In this document: positions 9,279-20,918 of the stretch, piece by piece
Position numbering within the stretch: the stretch's first letter is position 1
How the letters are laid out: each line of letters starts with the position of its first letter
Origin: Pseudomonas sp. 14P_8.1_Bac3
GTDB lineage: Bacteria > Pseudomonadota > Gammaproteobacteria > Pseudomonadales > Pseudomonadaceae
Assembly: GCF_025466085.1 (NCBI RefSeq)
Contig: NZ_JANLOD010000018.1
Coordinates: 124,001 to 188,000 of the forward strand
Reading direction: 5' to 3'
Length of the DNA: 64,000 bases
Made by a program: the position numbers and the translations under genes
Notes under the pieces: generated by a model
What the model was told of the DNA's origin: nothing
What the model saw: the letters and a program-made list of their open reading frames with translations, nothing else
The model's database searches: none

Positions 9279-9298
9279 CGGGGCGCCTGAGCGCCCCG
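9279..9298 (-). promoter_or_regulatory. Intercistronic hairpin lptE-holA
   Basis: On the minus strand CGGGGCGC-TCAG-GCGCCCCG forms a perfect 8-bp stem with a TCAG tetraloop, between the lptE stop and the holA start. There is no run of T after it, so it may stabilise or process the mRNA rather than terminate it. Confidence 0.55.
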
Positions 9299-9304
9299 TA
9301 AGTC

Positions 9305-9910
9305 TTATTGCTGCGGGATTTCGATGGGCGACTGACGCGGTGTGTTCGCTTCGGCCTTCTGCGCTGCTTCCAGTGCTTCGGCTTCAGCCTTGGCTCTGGC
9401 GTCGGCGGTCTGCTGCAGTTTATCCAGTTGAGCCGGGGTGAACTGTTGCAGGCGCAGGATCATGCGTTGAACCAGCTCACGACGCATTTCACGGCGGGCA
9501 TCGTTGGCCTCCTGGTCGGAGCCCACCAGGTTGTTGCCGTCGTGGATGAACACTTTCGACACTTCAAGCTTGTCGCTCAGCAGCGACAGGTCGCCATGGC
9601 CCCGGACGTCGTAGTTGAGCACGGTGGTCACCTGATACTCCCCCGTACGACCGGCACCGGCGTAGCTGAGGATGCGCTGGCTGCTCTGCTCATCGGTCAG
9701 CACCAGTTTGTAAGGTGCGCCATTGAAGACCTTGACGCCGCTGCTTTCCAGCACCTCGCGCAACTGCTTCACGGTTTCGCCATAGGCGTCACGGGCGCTC
9801 AGGTCGAGCTCCTTGATTGCCAGTTCAGTGGTGCCGGTGCCGCGCAGCTGGAAACCGCAGGCGCTCAACAGGACCGCAAGGCCCATCACCAGCAAATTGC
9901 GTTTGATCAT
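9305..9910 (-). CDS. lptE: LPS-assembly lipoprotein LptE
   Basis: Outer-membrane lipoprotein (201 residues) that plugs the LptD barrel for lipopolysaccharide insertion. The lipobox is LLSAC with Cys18, followed by GFQLRGTG, which is typical of LptE. The central region predicts an alpha-beta fold, and the last 30 residues are Ala-, Glu- and Lys-rich and probably flexible. It lies between leuS and holA, the standard location of the gene (formerly rlpB). Confidence 0.95.
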   Translation of the reverse strand: MIKRNLLVMGLAVLLSACGFQLRGTGTTELAIKELDLSARDAYGETVKQLREVLESSGVKVFNGAPYKLVLTDEQSSQRILSYAGAGRTGEYQVTTVLNYDVRGHGDLSLLSDKLEVSKVFIHDGNNLVGSDQEANDARREMRRELVQRMILRLQQFTPAQLDKLQQTADARAKAEAEALEAAQKAEANTPRQSPIEIPQQ

Positions 9911-9967
9911 CTTGTTGCTCCCCTTGAAACCATGTGGGCCGATCGTGCGGCCCGAAAGGTTTTACTC

Positions 9968-9989
9968 GGCGCCAGGCTGACCTGGCGCC
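9968..9989 (-). promoter_or_regulatory. Intercistronic hairpin leuS-lptE
   Basis: On the minus strand GGCGCCAGG-TCAG-CCTGGCGCC is a perfect 9-bp stem with the same TCAG loop as the lptE-holA hairpin. It lies just after the leuS stop. It has no adjacent T run, so a processing or stabilising role is as likely as partial termination. Confidence 0.55.
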
Positions 9990-9997
9990 TGATCCAA

Positions 9998-12883
<2,886 letters not shown>

Positions 12884-13204
12884 ATGGTTGAGTCACAGCA
12901 AAAAGCTACGAAACCGGAGCTGTATGAAAAACTGATCGATCGTCTGGGAATAGCCCTGGACGCAGCAAAAACCGCTGGTCGGCTACGCGATGAGCGTCCC
13001 CTGGAGCTGGAACTGCGTGGCCTGAGCCCCGCAGAGTTTGCATTGGTCAAGGCGTATCTGGATCGCAGTGAGCGTGAGACACACGGATGCCTGTCAGAGG
13101 CAGTGAAGCAACTCGACGCACCACGTTCGGCCAAGATCATCTGGCTCAAGGACAAGGCACCCGGCAGGGACGCGGTAAAGGTCCGGTCTCTGCAATTCAA
13201 GTAA
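12884..13204 (+). CDS. Uncharacterised 106-residue protein
   Basis: I do not recognise this protein. It is soluble, with no signal peptide or membrane segment, and mostly helical in appearance: an N-terminal LYEKLIDRLGIALDAAKTAG helix, LELRGLSPAEFALVKAYL in the middle, and a basic C-terminus (IIWLKDKAPGRDAVKVRSLQFK). A strong ribosome site (GAGGTGAGGG) precedes the ATG. The only cysteine is in HGCLSEA, so a zinc ribbon is unlikely. It is divergent from leuS and 108 bp before the YdcF-like gene. It is probably real, given the ribosome site and codon use. Confidence 0.7.
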   Translation: MVESQQKATKPELYEKLIDRLGIALDAAKTAGRLRDERPLELELRGLSPAEFALVKAYLDRSERETHGCLSEAVKQLDAPRSAKIIWLKDKAPGRDAVKVRSLQFK

Positions 13205-13312
13205 GGGCACTTGACGCCATGGCGTATGGTTTTTTTGAAGCATAGTCCTTCCGCATCTGTTGTCGCATTGCGTCAACCCACTTAGGCTTCGGGCATCTTC
13301 TGGAGATGCTCG

Positions 13313-14074
13313 ATGCCTTTTCGTTACTTCGTTAAACAACTTCTGCTACCGCCCGGCATTTTGTTGCTGTTGATTCTGCTCGGCTGGTGGTTTCGTCGCT
13401 CGCGGCCGCGACTGGCCGGTGTGTGTTTTGCGTTAGGGTTTGGCGGATTGTGGCTGATGAGCCTGCCGGTGGTGGTGCAATACAGCGCCGCGGCCATTGA
13501 GCGCATTCCCCCGCTGGCGCATGACGAATGGGCGACTCTTGCGCAGCGGGCCGACGCCATCGTGGTGCTGGGCTCGGGGCGCGAACGCGGTGACCCTGCA
13601 TGGGGCACCGACCAGCCGACCGACCATGCTCTGGAAAGGATGCGTTTTGCGGCCAGACTGGCCAAGGCGTCGGGTTTGCCGATCCTCACCAGCGGTGGCC
13701 TGCACTACGGCATGCCGCCGACGGAGGCCAAGCTGATGGCTGATTCGCTGCTCGAGGATTTTGGCGTCAGCGTGCGCTGGCAGGAAGGGCGTAGCCGCAC
13801 CACGTGGGAGAACGCGCAGATGAGTGCCGAAGTCTTGCTGCCACAGGGCATCAAGCGGGTCGTGGTCGTGACCCAGGCGTGGCACATGCCGCGCTCGGTC
13901 TGGAGCTTTGAACGCGCCGGGTTCGACGTGGTGCCTGCGCCCATGGGGTTTTTGGGTGTGGACAACGCCCGACCGCTGGGCGGCTGGATGCCGGAAGTCA
14001 AATCGATGTGGCAGAGCGGGCAGTTGCTGAATGAGGCGGTGGGGCAGGTAGGTTATTCACTCTTCTACCGGTAG
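13313..14074 (+). CDS. YdcF/ElyC/SanA-family membrane-anchored protein
   Basis: A 253-residue protein with two N-terminal membrane segments (about 10-25 and 36-55) and a periplasmic DUF218 domain. Typical DUF218 elements are DAIVVLGSGRERGD, ILTSGGL, EAKLMADSL, SRTTWENAQMSA and VVVVTQAWHMPRSVWSFERAG. In E. coli, ElyC acts in peptidoglycan and enterobacterial antigen lipid-carrier metabolism; the exact role here is unknown. The gene is convergent with lnt, separated by a short palindrome. Confidence 0.85.
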   Translation: MPFRYFVKQLLLPPGILLLLILLGWWFRRSRPRLAGVCFALGFGGLWLMSLPVVVQYSAAAIERIPPLAHDEWATLAQRADAIVVLGSGRERGDPAWGTDQPTDHALERMRFAARLAKASGLPILTSGGLHYGMPPTEAKLMADSLLEDFGVSVRWQEGRSRTTWENAQMSAEVLLPQGIKRVVVVTQAWHMPRSVWSFERAGFDVVPAPMGFLGVDNARPLGGWMPEVKSMWQSGQLLNEAVGQVGYSLFYR

Positions 14075-14079
14075 GTTTT

Positions 14080-14109
14080 CTGTAGGAGCGAGCAAGCTCG
14101 CTCCTGCAG
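14080..14109. repeat. Short GTAGGAGCGAGC palindrome between ydcF-like gene and lnt
   Basis: CTGTAGGAGCGAGC and AAGCTCGCTCCTGCAG form a compact hairpin between convergent genes. It resembles one REP family (GTAGGAGCGAGC) and could terminate transcription from both sides. Confidence 0.75.
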
Positions 14110-14119
14110 AAAGAGGGGA

Positions 14120-15643
14120 TTACACCGTCTTGGCCATCCGGTTAGCAATCAATGCCCAGCCAAACAACAGCACGCAAACCATGATCAGCGGCCACGAACG
14201 CCATTGCAGATACGGCGTCAGGTTGTGCATCGGCACCACTTCGCCGTACAAGATACCGCGCTCGAATTGCGGGATCTGCGCGGTGATCTGGCCGAACGGG
14301 TTGATCAATCCGCTGACGCCGTTATTGGTGGCACGAATCATCCAGCGCCCGGCCTCGAGTGCGCGCATCTGCGCCATCTGCAAGTGCTGCAGCGGGCCGA
14401 TGGAGGTGCCGAACCAGGTGTCGTTGCTGATGGTCAGCAACAAATCGCTGCGCGCCGCCAGGCTGGCGGCAAATTCCGGATACACCACTTCGTAACAGAT
14501 GAACGGTGCGATCTGGTAACCCTTGGCTTGCAGCATCGCCTGATCAGCCGGGCCACGGGCAAAGTCTGACATCGGCAGGTCGAAGAACGCGATCAGGCCG
14601 CGCAACACGTCTTGCAACGGTACGTATTCGCCGAACGGCACCAGCTTCTGCTTGAGGTAAGTGCCATCGCCTTCGCCGACGACGATGATGCCGTTGAAAA
14701 AGCGCTTCTCGTGACGAACCATCTGGCGGATTGGCACGCCGGTAATCAGCGCACTCTTACGCTCGGCTGCGAAGTTTCCCATCATGCTCAGGTAGCCCTC
14801 GGCGGACTCCTTGAGCACCGGCACCGCCGTCTCCGGCCAGATCAGCAGGTCGACCGGTTTCGAGCTGAAGCTCATGTCGCGGTACAACGCCAGTTGCGCA
14901 TTGAGCTGCGCCGGGTCCCATTTCATGCTTTGTTCGATATTGCCCTGGATCGCCGCGACGCTCAGCGGTGCGCCCGCCGGGCTGGTCCAGGCATGTCCCT
15001 TGAGCGCGATGCCGGCCACCCAGGGGCCGAGCAACAGCAGGACGCCCGCGGCGATGAAAGCTTTGCGACCGGTCTTGATCAGGCGCGAAGCGTTGTAGAT
15101 CAGCGCGGCCGTCAGGGCCAGGGTGAACGACACCAGCCACATTCCGCCTACCGGGGCGAGCCCGGCCAACGGGCCATCGAGCTGGCTGTAACCGGAATAG
15201 AGCCACGGGAAACCGGTGAGAAACCAGCCACGAAAGGCTTCCTGCCCGACCCACAAGGCGGCGAACGCCATGGCATCAGCCAGCGGTGCCTCATTGCGAC
15301 GCAACCAACGGGCCCAGATCCACGCGGGCAGGGCAAAGAACCAGGCAATTGCCGCGGTGAAGAGCAGCATCAGGAACCCGGCCAGCAGCACCGAGGCCCC
15401 GCCGAAGTTGTGGATACTGTAGTAGATCCAGCTGGTGCCGGCGCCGAACAGGCCGAAACCGAAACACCAGCCACGGCCCAGGGCCTGACGCGGACTCAGT
15501 TCACGCAAACCGGCATAAAAGAAACCGACCGCCAGCAAGGCCAGCGGCCAGATATCGAACGGTGCCAGGGCGAGGGTAGTGATTGCACCGGCCACCACGG
15601 CCAGCAGGTTACCGGGCCAGCCGGGGCGGGTTACGCGGAGCAT
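14120..15643 (-). CDS. lnt: Apolipoprotein N-acyltransferase
   Basis: Inner-membrane enzyme of 507 residues that adds the third acyl chain to the N-terminal Cys of lipoproteins. About six N-terminal membrane helices precede a nitrilase-like periplasmic domain (about 220-470) and a final helix (WPLIMVCVLLFGWALIA). The Glu-Lys-Cys triad is visible as the Glu in LIWPETAVP, the Lys in LKQKLVPFGEY and the Cys in IAPFICYEVVYPE. It is the last gene of the miaB-phoH-ybeY-ybeX-lnt series, 8 bases after ybeX. Several lipoproteins in this window (RlpA, LptE, SltB3) would be its substrates. Confidence 0.96.
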   Translation of the reverse strand: MLRVTRPGWPGNLLAVVAGAITTLALAPFDIWPLALLAVGFFYAGLRELSPRQALGRGWCFGFGLFGAGTSWIYYSIHNFGGASVLLAGFLMLLFTAAIAWFFALPAWIWARWLRRNEAPLADAMAFAALWVGQEAFRGWFLTGFPWLYSGYSQLDGPLAGLAPVGGMWLVSFTLALTAALIYNASRLIKTGRKAFIAAGVLLLLGPWVAGIALKGHAWTSPAGAPLSVAAIQGNIEQSMKWDPAQLNAQLALYRDMSFSSKPVDLLIWPETAVPVLKESAEGYLSMMGNFAAERKSALITGVPIRQMVRHEKRFFNGIIVVGEGDGTYLKQKLVPFGEYVPLQDVLRGLIAFFDLPMSDFARGPADQAMLQAKGYQIAPFICYEVVYPEFAASLAARSDLLLTISNDTWFGTSIGPLQHLQMAQMRALEAGRWMIRATNNGVSGLINPFGQITAQIPQFERGILYGEVVPMHNLTPYLQWRSWPLIMVCVLLFGWALIANRMAKTV

Positions 15644-15651
15644 GTCAGTCC

Positions 15652-16491
15652 TTAACGGGCAATGGGAGTCAGGCGCAACAGGTGAATTCGACGGCTGTCC
15701 GCATTGAGGATACGGAAGCGATAAGGACCGATTTCAGTGATTTCATTGCGTTTCGGCAAGTGCCCGAACGCGCTCATCACCAGGCCGCCGACGGTGTCGA
15801 ATTCATCGTCGGAAAACTCGCTGTCGAAAAACTCGTTGAAGTTCTCGATCGGCGTCAGCGCCTTGACCAGGAAGTCACCGCTGGGCAGCGGCTTGATGTA
15901 GCTGTCTTCTTCGACGTCATGCTCGTCTTCGATGTCGCCGACGATCTGTTCCAGCACGTCTTCGATGGTCACCAGACCGGCCACACCGCCGTATTCGTCG
16001 ATGACGATGGCCATGTGGTTGTGGTTCGCACGGAACTCGCGCAGCAGCACATTCAGGCGCTTGGACTCGGGCACGAAGGTGGCCGGGCGCAACAGGTCCT
16101 TGATGTTGAAGCTGTCACCGTTCTCCTTAAGGATCAACGGCAGCAAATCCTTCGCCAGCAGCACGCCCATCACGTCATCGTGGCTTTCGCCGATGACCGG
16201 GTAGCGGGAGTGAGCCGAGTCGACCACGGCTGGCAGGAATTCGCGGGGTGTCTGGGTCGCCTTGATGCTGACCATCTGCGAGCGCGGGACCATGATGTCC
16301 CGTACCTGCAGGTCCGCAACCTGGATGGCGCCTTCGACGATGGCCAGCGCTTCGCTGTCCAGCAACTTGTTCTGATGTGCGTCGCGCAGAAGCTCCAGCA
16401 GCTCCTGACGGTTCTTCGGCTCGTGGGCAAAAGCCTGGGTGAGCTTACCCAGCCATGACTTCTGCCCGTTGCTCGATCGATCTTCGCTCAT
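15652..16491 (-). CDS. ybeX: YbeX/CorC-type protein with CBS pair and transporter-associated domain
   Basis: A 279-residue cytoplasmic protein of the HlyC/CorC family. A CBS pair (about 70-190) starts at VRDIMVPRSQMVSI and includes VIDEYGGVAGLVTIEDVLEQIVGDIEDEHD. The C-terminal CorC_HlyC domain contains FDTVGGLVMSAFGHLPKRN. The family has been linked to magnesium and cobalt efflux and, through its neighbours, to ribosome maturation. It sits between ybeY (5-base gap) and lnt, as in E. coli. Confidence 0.94.
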   Translation of the reverse strand: MSEDRSSNGQKSWLGKLTQAFAHEPKNRQELLELLRDAHQNKLLDSEALAIVEGAIQVADLQVRDIMVPRSQMVSIKATQTPREFLPAVVDSAHSRYPVIGESHDDVMGVLLAKDLLPLILKENGDSFNIKDLLRPATFVPESKRLNVLLREFRANHNHMAIVIDEYGGVAGLVTIEDVLEQIVGDIEDEHDVEEDSYIKPLPSGDFLVKALTPIENFNEFFDSEFSDDEFDTVGGLVMSAFGHLPKRNEITEIGPYRFRILNADSRRIHLLRLTPIAR

Positions 16492-16496
16492 AGCGA

Positions 16497-16994
16497 TTAC
16501 TCTGAATCCTTTGTTGTCACGATAGTGGATGTTTCGGTTTCGTCGTCGTCCGCGTACGGATCGGGATAGCCCAGTTCCGCAAGCAATGTGCGTTCCAGCG
16601 CTTCCATTTCTTCGGCTTCGTCGTCATCTATATGGTCGTAACCCAGCAGATGCAAGCAGCCGTGGATGACCAGATGGGCCCAATGGGCCTCGAGTGCCTT
16701 GCCTTGTTCGGCGGCTTCGCGCTCGACCACGGCCGCGCAGATCACCAGATCGCCCAGCAGCGGGATATCGAGGAACTCGTCGGGTACATCGGCAGGAAAC
16801 GACAGCACATTGGTGGCGTAGTCTTTTTGGCGCCAGGTGTGATTCAGCTCGCGGCCTTCGGCTTCGTCGACGAGGCGAATGGTCATCTCGGAGTCGGCCG
16901 TGCGTTGGCGCAACGCGAGTTCGCACCATTGGCGGAACTCGGCTTCGCTCGGGGCAGACGCTTCGGTGGCCAGTTGCAGATCAAGCTCAAGCAT
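16497..16994 (-). CDS. ybeY: Endoribonuclease YbeY
   Basis: A 165-residue metal-dependent single-strand endoribonuclease involved in 16S rRNA 3'-end maturation and ribosome quality control. The zinc-binding signature [11 protein letters not shown] is complete. [13 protein letters not shown] is the preceding family motif. The C-terminal tail is unusually acidic ([12 protein letters not shown]). I used the ATG at 16994, which overlaps the phoH stop by 8 bases; upstream in-frame starts run inside phoH and are unlikely. Confidence 0.95.
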   Translation of the reverse strand: MLELDLQLATEASAPSEAEFRQWCELALRQRTADSEMTIRLVDEAEGRELNHTWRQKDYATNVLSFPADVPDEFLDIPLLGDLVICAAVVEREAAEQGKALEAHWAHLVIHGCLHLLGYDHIDDDEAEEMEALERTLLAELGYPDPYADDDETETSTIVTTKDSE

Positions 16995-17991
16995 CGCGGC
17001 GACTGTCCTTGGGCGTTTCGTCCGCCGCACGATTCTCGAAGCGTTCGTAGGCTTCGACGATGCGTTGCACCAGCGGGTGGCGCACAACATCCTTGGGCAT
17101 GAAATGGGTGAAGCTGATGCCCGGCACGTCTTTCAAGACTTCGATCACATGGTGCAGCCCGGACTTGGTGCCCTTCGGCAGGTCAACCTGGGTGATGTCA
17201 CCGGTGATGACTGCCGTGGAACCGAAGCCGATCCGGGTCAGGAACATCTTCATCTGCTCGACGGTCGTGTTCTGGCTTTCGTCGAGGATGATGAAGCTGT
17301 TGTTGAGCGTGCGACCGCGCATGTAGGCCAGCGGCGCGACTTCGATCACCTGGCGCTCGATCAGCTTGGCCACGTATTCGAAGCCGAGCATCTCGTAGAG
17401 GGCGTCGTAGAGCGGACGCAGGTACGGGTCGATCTTCTGCGACAGGTCGCCGGGCAGGAAACCCAGTTTCTCGCCGGCTTCAACCGCAGGGCGGACCAGC
17501 AGGATGCGACGGATCTGCTCGCGTTCCAGCGCGTCGACCGCACAGGCCACGGCCAGGTAGGTCTTGCCGGTGCCGGCGGGGCCGATGCCGAAATTGATAT
17601 CGTTACCGAGAATTTCCTTCACGTAGCGCAGCTGATTCAAGCCGCGAGGGCGAATCATGCCTTTCTTGGTGCGCAAGGCGACGGAGGGCTCCGACGGGGA
17701 CACGTTGTCCAGCGCTTCGACGGCCGATTCCTGGAGGAACAGGTGAACCAGGTCCGGCGACAACTCGGTACCTTTGGTTTCCCGGTACAGGCGGCGCAGG
17801 AGGTTTTCCGCGGAGGTGGTGTGCTTGGGGTCGCCGATCAGCTCGAACTGGTTTCCGCGGTTGCGGATCTCGATGGTCAGGCGCTGTTCGATCAAGCGCA
17901 GATGCTCGTCGAACATCCCGCACAGATTGGCGAAACGGCGAGCCTCAAAGGGCTCGAGGATAAAACGATGTGGTTCTATGGGTGCGTTCAA
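16987..17991 (-). CDS. phoH: PhoH-like ATPase (YbeZ)
   Basis: P-loop ATPase of 334 residues. An N-terminal nucleic-acid-binding region is followed by Walker A GPAGTGKT and Walker [22 protein letters not shown] links them. The family works with YbeY on RNA. I chose the TTG at 17991 (product begins [10 protein letters not shown]), preceded by AGGGCGG. Any farther start would translate a REPIN (18105-18194), giving a nonsense N-terminus with the REP-derived string REQARSH. Expression probably begins at miaB upstream. Confidence 0.92.
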   Translation of the reverse strand: MNAPIEPHRFILEPFEARRFANLCGMFDEHLRLIEQRLTIEIRNRGNQFELIGDPKHTTSAENLLRRLYRETKGTELSPDLVHLFLQESAVEALDNVSPSEPSVALRTKKGMIRPRGLNQLRYVKEILGNDINFGIGPAGTGKTYLAVACAVDALEREQIRRILLVRPAVEAGEKLGFLPGDLSQKIDPYLRPLYDALYEMLGFEYVAKLIERQVIEVAPLAYMRGRTLNNSFIILDESQNTTVEQMKMFLTRIGFGSTAVITGDITQVDLPKGTKSGLHHVIEVLKDVPGISFTHFMPKDVVRHPLVQRIVEAYERFENRAADETPKDSRRDA

Positions 17992-18104
17992 GGTCGTATT
18001 TAGCCGCCCTGGGGCAATTGAGATGAAATCAAGGATAACGCCAGTGGCCCGGGTGCGAAAGCTCTTATACGGAGCAAATTGATTCCCGCAGCTGGCGATG
18101 AACC

Positions 18105-18194
18105 TGTGGGAGCGAGCCTGCTCGCGATAGCGGTGTGACAGTCGGCACATGGGCTACATGTCAGACCGCCATCGCGAGCAGGCTCGCTCCCACA
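18105..18194. repeat. REPIN, GAGCCTGC type, between miaB and phoH
   Basis: The left arm TGTGGGAGCGAGCCTGCTCG and its exact reverse complement at 18171-18194 flank a spacer with GGTGTGACAGTCGGC. It separates miaB from phoH and could set differential mRNA stability. Confidence 0.9.
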
Positions 18195-18208
18195 TTGGGT
18201 TTTCAGTG

Positions 18209-19537
18209 TTATTGGATCAGCGATCCGCGCAGCGAGTGCGGCTGCGCGGCGTCGATGTGCACGTCGGCGAACTGGCCGATCAAGGTGGGGTTGTCGCAGC
18301 GGAAGTTGACGATCCGGTTATTCTCGGTCCGGCCTTGCAGCTCGCCGGGGTCTTTTTTCGAGTAATCGGTCACCAGGATTCGCTGGATTGAGCCGACCAT
18401 TTGTCGGCTGATCTCGAAACCTTGCTGGTTCAGGCGATGTTGCAGCGCATTCAGGCGTTCTTTTTTCAGCTCTTCCGGCGTTTCGTCGGCCAGGTCGGCG
18501 GCGGGTGTGCCGGGGCGCTGGCTATAAACGAACGAATAGGAGAAGTCGAAGCCGACGTCCTCGATCAGCTTCATCGTCTGCTGGAAATCCTTCTCGGTCT
18601 CGCCGGGGAAGCCGACGATGAAGTCCGAACTGATGCAGATCCCCGGCACGGCGGCGCGCAGTTTGCGCAGCTTGGATTTGTATTCCAGCGCCGTATGGTT
18701 GCGCTTCATTGCCGAAAGAATGCGGTCTGAACCCGACTGGACGGGCAAGTGCAGGTGTTTCACCAGTTCCGGTACTTCGGCGTGGGCCTGGATCAGGCTG
18801 TCGGAGAACTCCAGCGGATGGGAGGTGGTGTAGCGAATCCGGTCGATGCCATCGACGGCGGCGACCACGCGAATCAGTTCGGCGAGATCGGCCAGGCGAC
18901 CATCATGGGTGGTTCCGCGATAGCCGTTGACGTTCTGACCAAGCAAGGTCACTTCACGCACACCGTTTTCCGCCAGGTGGATGATTTCCGCAATCACGTC
19001 ATCGAATGGCCGGCTCACTTCTTCACCACGGGTGTAGGGCACCACGCAGAACGTGCAGTATTTGCTGCAACCTTCCATCACCGACACGTAAGCGCTCGGG
19101 CCATCGATGCGCGGCTCGGGCAAATGGTCGAATTTTTCGATTTCCGGGAACGAGACGTCCACTTGCGGCAGCCTGGTGGCGCGGGCGGCGTCGATCATTT
19201 CCGGCAAGCGGTGCAAGGTCTGCGGGCCGAACACCACGTCGACGTACGGTGCGCGATCACGGATGGCGGCGCCTTCCTGGCTGGCCACGCAACCGCCGAC
19301 GGCGATCACCATCTCCGGGTTGGCCAGCTTCAGTTCGCGCCAGCGACCCAATTGGGAATACACCCGGTCCTGGGCGCGTTCGCGGATCGAGCAGGTGTTG
19401 AGCAGGATCACGTCGGCGTCTTCAGCGCGAGCGGTGACTTCCAGGGCCTGGTGTTCGCCCAGCAGATCGACCATGCGCGAGCTGTCGTACTCGTTCATCT
19501 GGCAACCGTGGGTTTCGATGTAAAGCTTCTTGGCCAT
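18209..19537 (-). CDS. miaB: tRNA-2-methylthio-N6-dimethylallyladenosine synthase
   Basis: Radical SAM methylthiotransferase of 442 residues that modifies A37 of tRNAs reading UNN codons. The N-terminal domain carries [12 protein letters not shown] and cluster cysteines in LNTCSIRE and [10 protein letters not shown]. The radical SAM motif is [10 protein letters not shown]-terminal TRAM domain (about 375-440) contains [22 protein letters not shown]. The ATG at 19537 matches the usual N-terminus ([12 protein letters not shown]); three upstream in-frame ATGs are not needed. It leads the phoH-ybeY-ybeX-lnt series. Confidence 0.96.
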   Translation of the reverse strand: MAKKLYIETHGCQMNEYDSSRMVDLLGEHQALEVTARAEDADVILLNTCSIRERAQDRVYSQLGRWRELKLANPEMVIAVGGCVASQEGAAIRDRAPYVDVVFGPQTLHRLPEMIDAARATRLPQVDVSFPEIEKFDHLPEPRIDGPSAYVSVMEGCSKYCTFCVVPYTRGEEVSRPFDDVIAEIIHLAENGVREVTLLGQNVNGYRGTTHDGRLADLAELIRVVAAVDGIDRIRYTTSHPLEFSDSLIQAHAEVPELVKHLHLPVQSGSDRILSAMKRNHTALEYKSKLRKLRAAVPGICISSDFIVGFPGETEKDFQQTMKLIEDVGFDFSYSFVYSQRPGTPAADLADETPEELKKERLNALQHRLNQQGFEISRQMVGSIQRILVTDYSKKDPGELQGRTENNRIVNFRCDNPTLIGQFADVHIDAAQPHSLRGSLIQ

Positions 19538-19571
19538 GGACAGAGTCATCACGTGATTCAAAGAACCGCGC

Positions 19572-19577
19572 ATTATA
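19572..19577 (-). promoter_or_regulatory. Candidate -10 element for miaB
   Basis: The minus strand reads TATAAT about 35 bases before the miaB ATG, a perfect -10 box. The -35 position (TAGGAA) is poor. An imperfect palindrome GGGAACATGTCCC lies in the spacer. Confidence 0.45.
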
Positions 19578-19624
19578 GGGAACATGTCCCAAGGTTCCTA
19601 CCGCTGCGCGTCCGGTGGCTATGC

Positions 19625-19630
19625 TATAGT
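19625..19630 (+). promoter_or_regulatory. Candidate extended -10 element for the DUF1820 gene
   Basis: TGCTATAGT provides a TGnTATAGT extended -10 box 41 bases before the ATG of the DUF1820 gene. The -35 region is not convincing, as often with extended -10 promoters. It faces away from miaB. Confidence 0.5.
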
Positions 19631-19671
19631 TCGCGCCCTCATTTTTATCCCCCGATGTGTTGCTCGCCCAC

Positions 19672-20001
19672 ATGACCAAACGTGAAGCTCCAATCTACAA
19701 GGTGATTTTCCTCAACCAGGGCCAGGTGTACGAAATGTATGCCAAGCAGATCTATCAAAGTGATCTGTGGGGCTTCCTGGAAGTGGAAGAGTTCGTCTTT
19801 GGCGAGCGCACGCAGGTGGTCGTCGACCCGAGCGAAGAGAAGCTCAAGGCGCAGTTCGAGGGTGTGGTGCGCAGTTTTGTGCCGATGCATTCGATCGTGC
19901 GCATCGACGAGGTCGAGCGCCTGGGCACACCGAAAATCAGTGAAGCCCGCGGCGCGGTCGGCAATGTGATGCCGTTTCCGATGCCGATGCCTGAGAAGTA
20001 A
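19672..20001 (+). CDS. DUF1820 family protein
   Basis: A 109-residue protein of the uncharacterised DUF1820 family, starting MTKREAPIYKVIFLNQ. Other conserved-looking segments are YAKQIYQSDLWGFLEVEEFVFGE and VDEVERLGT-like VRIDEVERLGTPKI. It is soluble, with a PMPMP tail and no signal peptide. A GTG at 19657 would add five residues. It is divergent from miaB and monocistronic, followed by a REPIN. No function is known to me. Confidence 0.88.
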   Translation: MTKREAPIYKVIFLNQGQVYEMYAKQIYQSDLWGFLEVEEFVFGERTQVVVDPSEEKLKAQFEGVVRSFVPMHSIVRIDEVERLGTPKISEARGAVGNVMPFPMPMPEK

Positions 20002-20022
20002 GGCTCAAGACCGAGTCGTCTT

Positions 20023-20115
20023 CATCGCGAGCAGGCTCGCTCCCACATTTGATCTCTGGGAACATGAATATCATGTTCGCAACGGTTCATTGTGGGAGCG
20101 AGCTTGCTCGCGATG
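20023..20115. repeat. REPIN, mixed GAGCCTGC/GAGCTTGC arms
   Basis: CATCGCGAGCAGGCTCGCTC on the left and a matching inverted arm ending TTGCTCGCGATG on the right. The spacer has its own small palindrome GAACATGAATATCATGTTC. It lies between the convergent DUF1820 and Sel1 genes. Confidence 0.88.
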
Positions 20116-20138
20116 GGGCCAGAAAGGTCGGTATCGAA

Positions 20139-20693
20139 TCAGGGCAATGGCGAAAACGGCGTTCGCCCATCGGCGCTCTGCAATTCCATCAGGTACTTGC
20201 GGAAGATCTGCCCCAGTACCTGGGTCGCGACCTCGAGTTCTTCCCGAGGCATTTTCTCGGCGACTTCATCCGCGGTATCCAGCGCATCCTCCGCGCCATT
20301 GACCGCTGCCATCTTCAGCACGATGTACGCCTGAACGTTATTGGCCGGTACGCCTTCGCCGTGGAAGAACATGGTGCCGAGTTTGAATTGCGCCTGGGCG
20401 TGCCCCTGCAGCGAGGCCTTTTCGAAAAAGGCCAGGGCCTTATTGAGGTCGCGTGGGGTATTTTTGCCGTCGTAGTAGAACTCACCCAACTCGTATTGCG
20501 CTTGCGCATCCCCTTCATCCGACGCTTTCTGGCAGGCGGCGAGCGCCTGTGCCAGGTCTTGCGGCTGGGTATTGAGGGTGCAGCGACCCATCGCTGGGAT
20601 TAACAACGAGTTGCCGCCTGCTTGTGCGAGCGCGAGCAGGGGCTGAAGGAGCAACAGGCAGCCCAATGCAAGGGCGCGGCCGGTGCGGTTCAT
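20139..20693 (-). CDS. Exported Sel1/TPR-repeat protein
   Basis: A 184-residue protein with an N-terminal signal peptide (GRALALGCLLLLQPLLALAQA) and two or three Sel1-like helical repeats: ACQKASDEGDAQAQYELGEFYYDG and FFEKASLQGHAQAQFKLGTMFFHGEGV. Such repeats are protein-interaction scaffolds; no catalytic site is visible. A good promoter (TTGTAA, 18 bp, CATAAT on the minus strand) precedes the chosen ATG. The longer in-frame start at 20753 overlaps the -10 box and is rejected. Partner unknown. Confidence 0.85.
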   Translation of the reverse strand: MNRTGRALALGCLLLLQPLLALAQAGGNSLLIPAMGRCTLNTQPQDLAQALAACQKASDEGDAQAQYELGEFYYDGKNTPRDLNKALAFFEKASLQGHAQAQFKLGTMFFHGEGVPANNVQAYIVLKMAAVNGAEDALDTADEVAEKMPREELEVATQVLGQIFRKYLMELQSADGRTPFSPLP

Positions 20694-20751
20694 GGGAATC
20701 GACTTACCTCTGAAGGGCGCGCGGACCCATCGAGGGATCCAATAAGCGCGC

Positions 20752-20781
20752 ATTATGAAATAAGCAGGGCCAACCTTACAA
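20752..20781 (-). promoter_or_regulatory. Sigma-70-type promoter of the Sel1 gene
   Basis: On the minus strand TTGTAA (20776-20781) and CATAAT (20752-20757) are separated by 18 bases. They match TTGACA at four of six and TATAAT at five of six positions, and lie 58 bases before the ATG. Confidence 0.6.
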
Positions 20782-20880
20782 AGTCTTTACTCGTTTTTCT
20801 GCTGCGCGGGGAATATCTCCTCCGGTTTGCGCGGGATTATGGGCATATCAGTAGGAAAAGACGCGGGAATGTAAGTGAAG

Positions 20881-20908
20881 GCTGACGCTGGCAGTCGCCA
20901 ACGTCAGC
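20881..20908 (-). terminator. Hairpin after hemL
   Basis: On the minus strand GCTGACGTTGGC and GCCAGCGTCAGC form a 12-bp stem (one G-T pair) with a GACT loop, 10 bases past the hemL stop. The following CTTCACTTAC is only weakly T-rich, so termination may be partial. Confidence 0.6.
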
Positions 20909-20918
20909 GTTACAGCGT

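Noticed and set aside
17992..18150. Upstream extension of phoH
   Set aside because: It translates one arm of a REPIN; the TTG at 17991 with its ribosome site gives the expected protein length.
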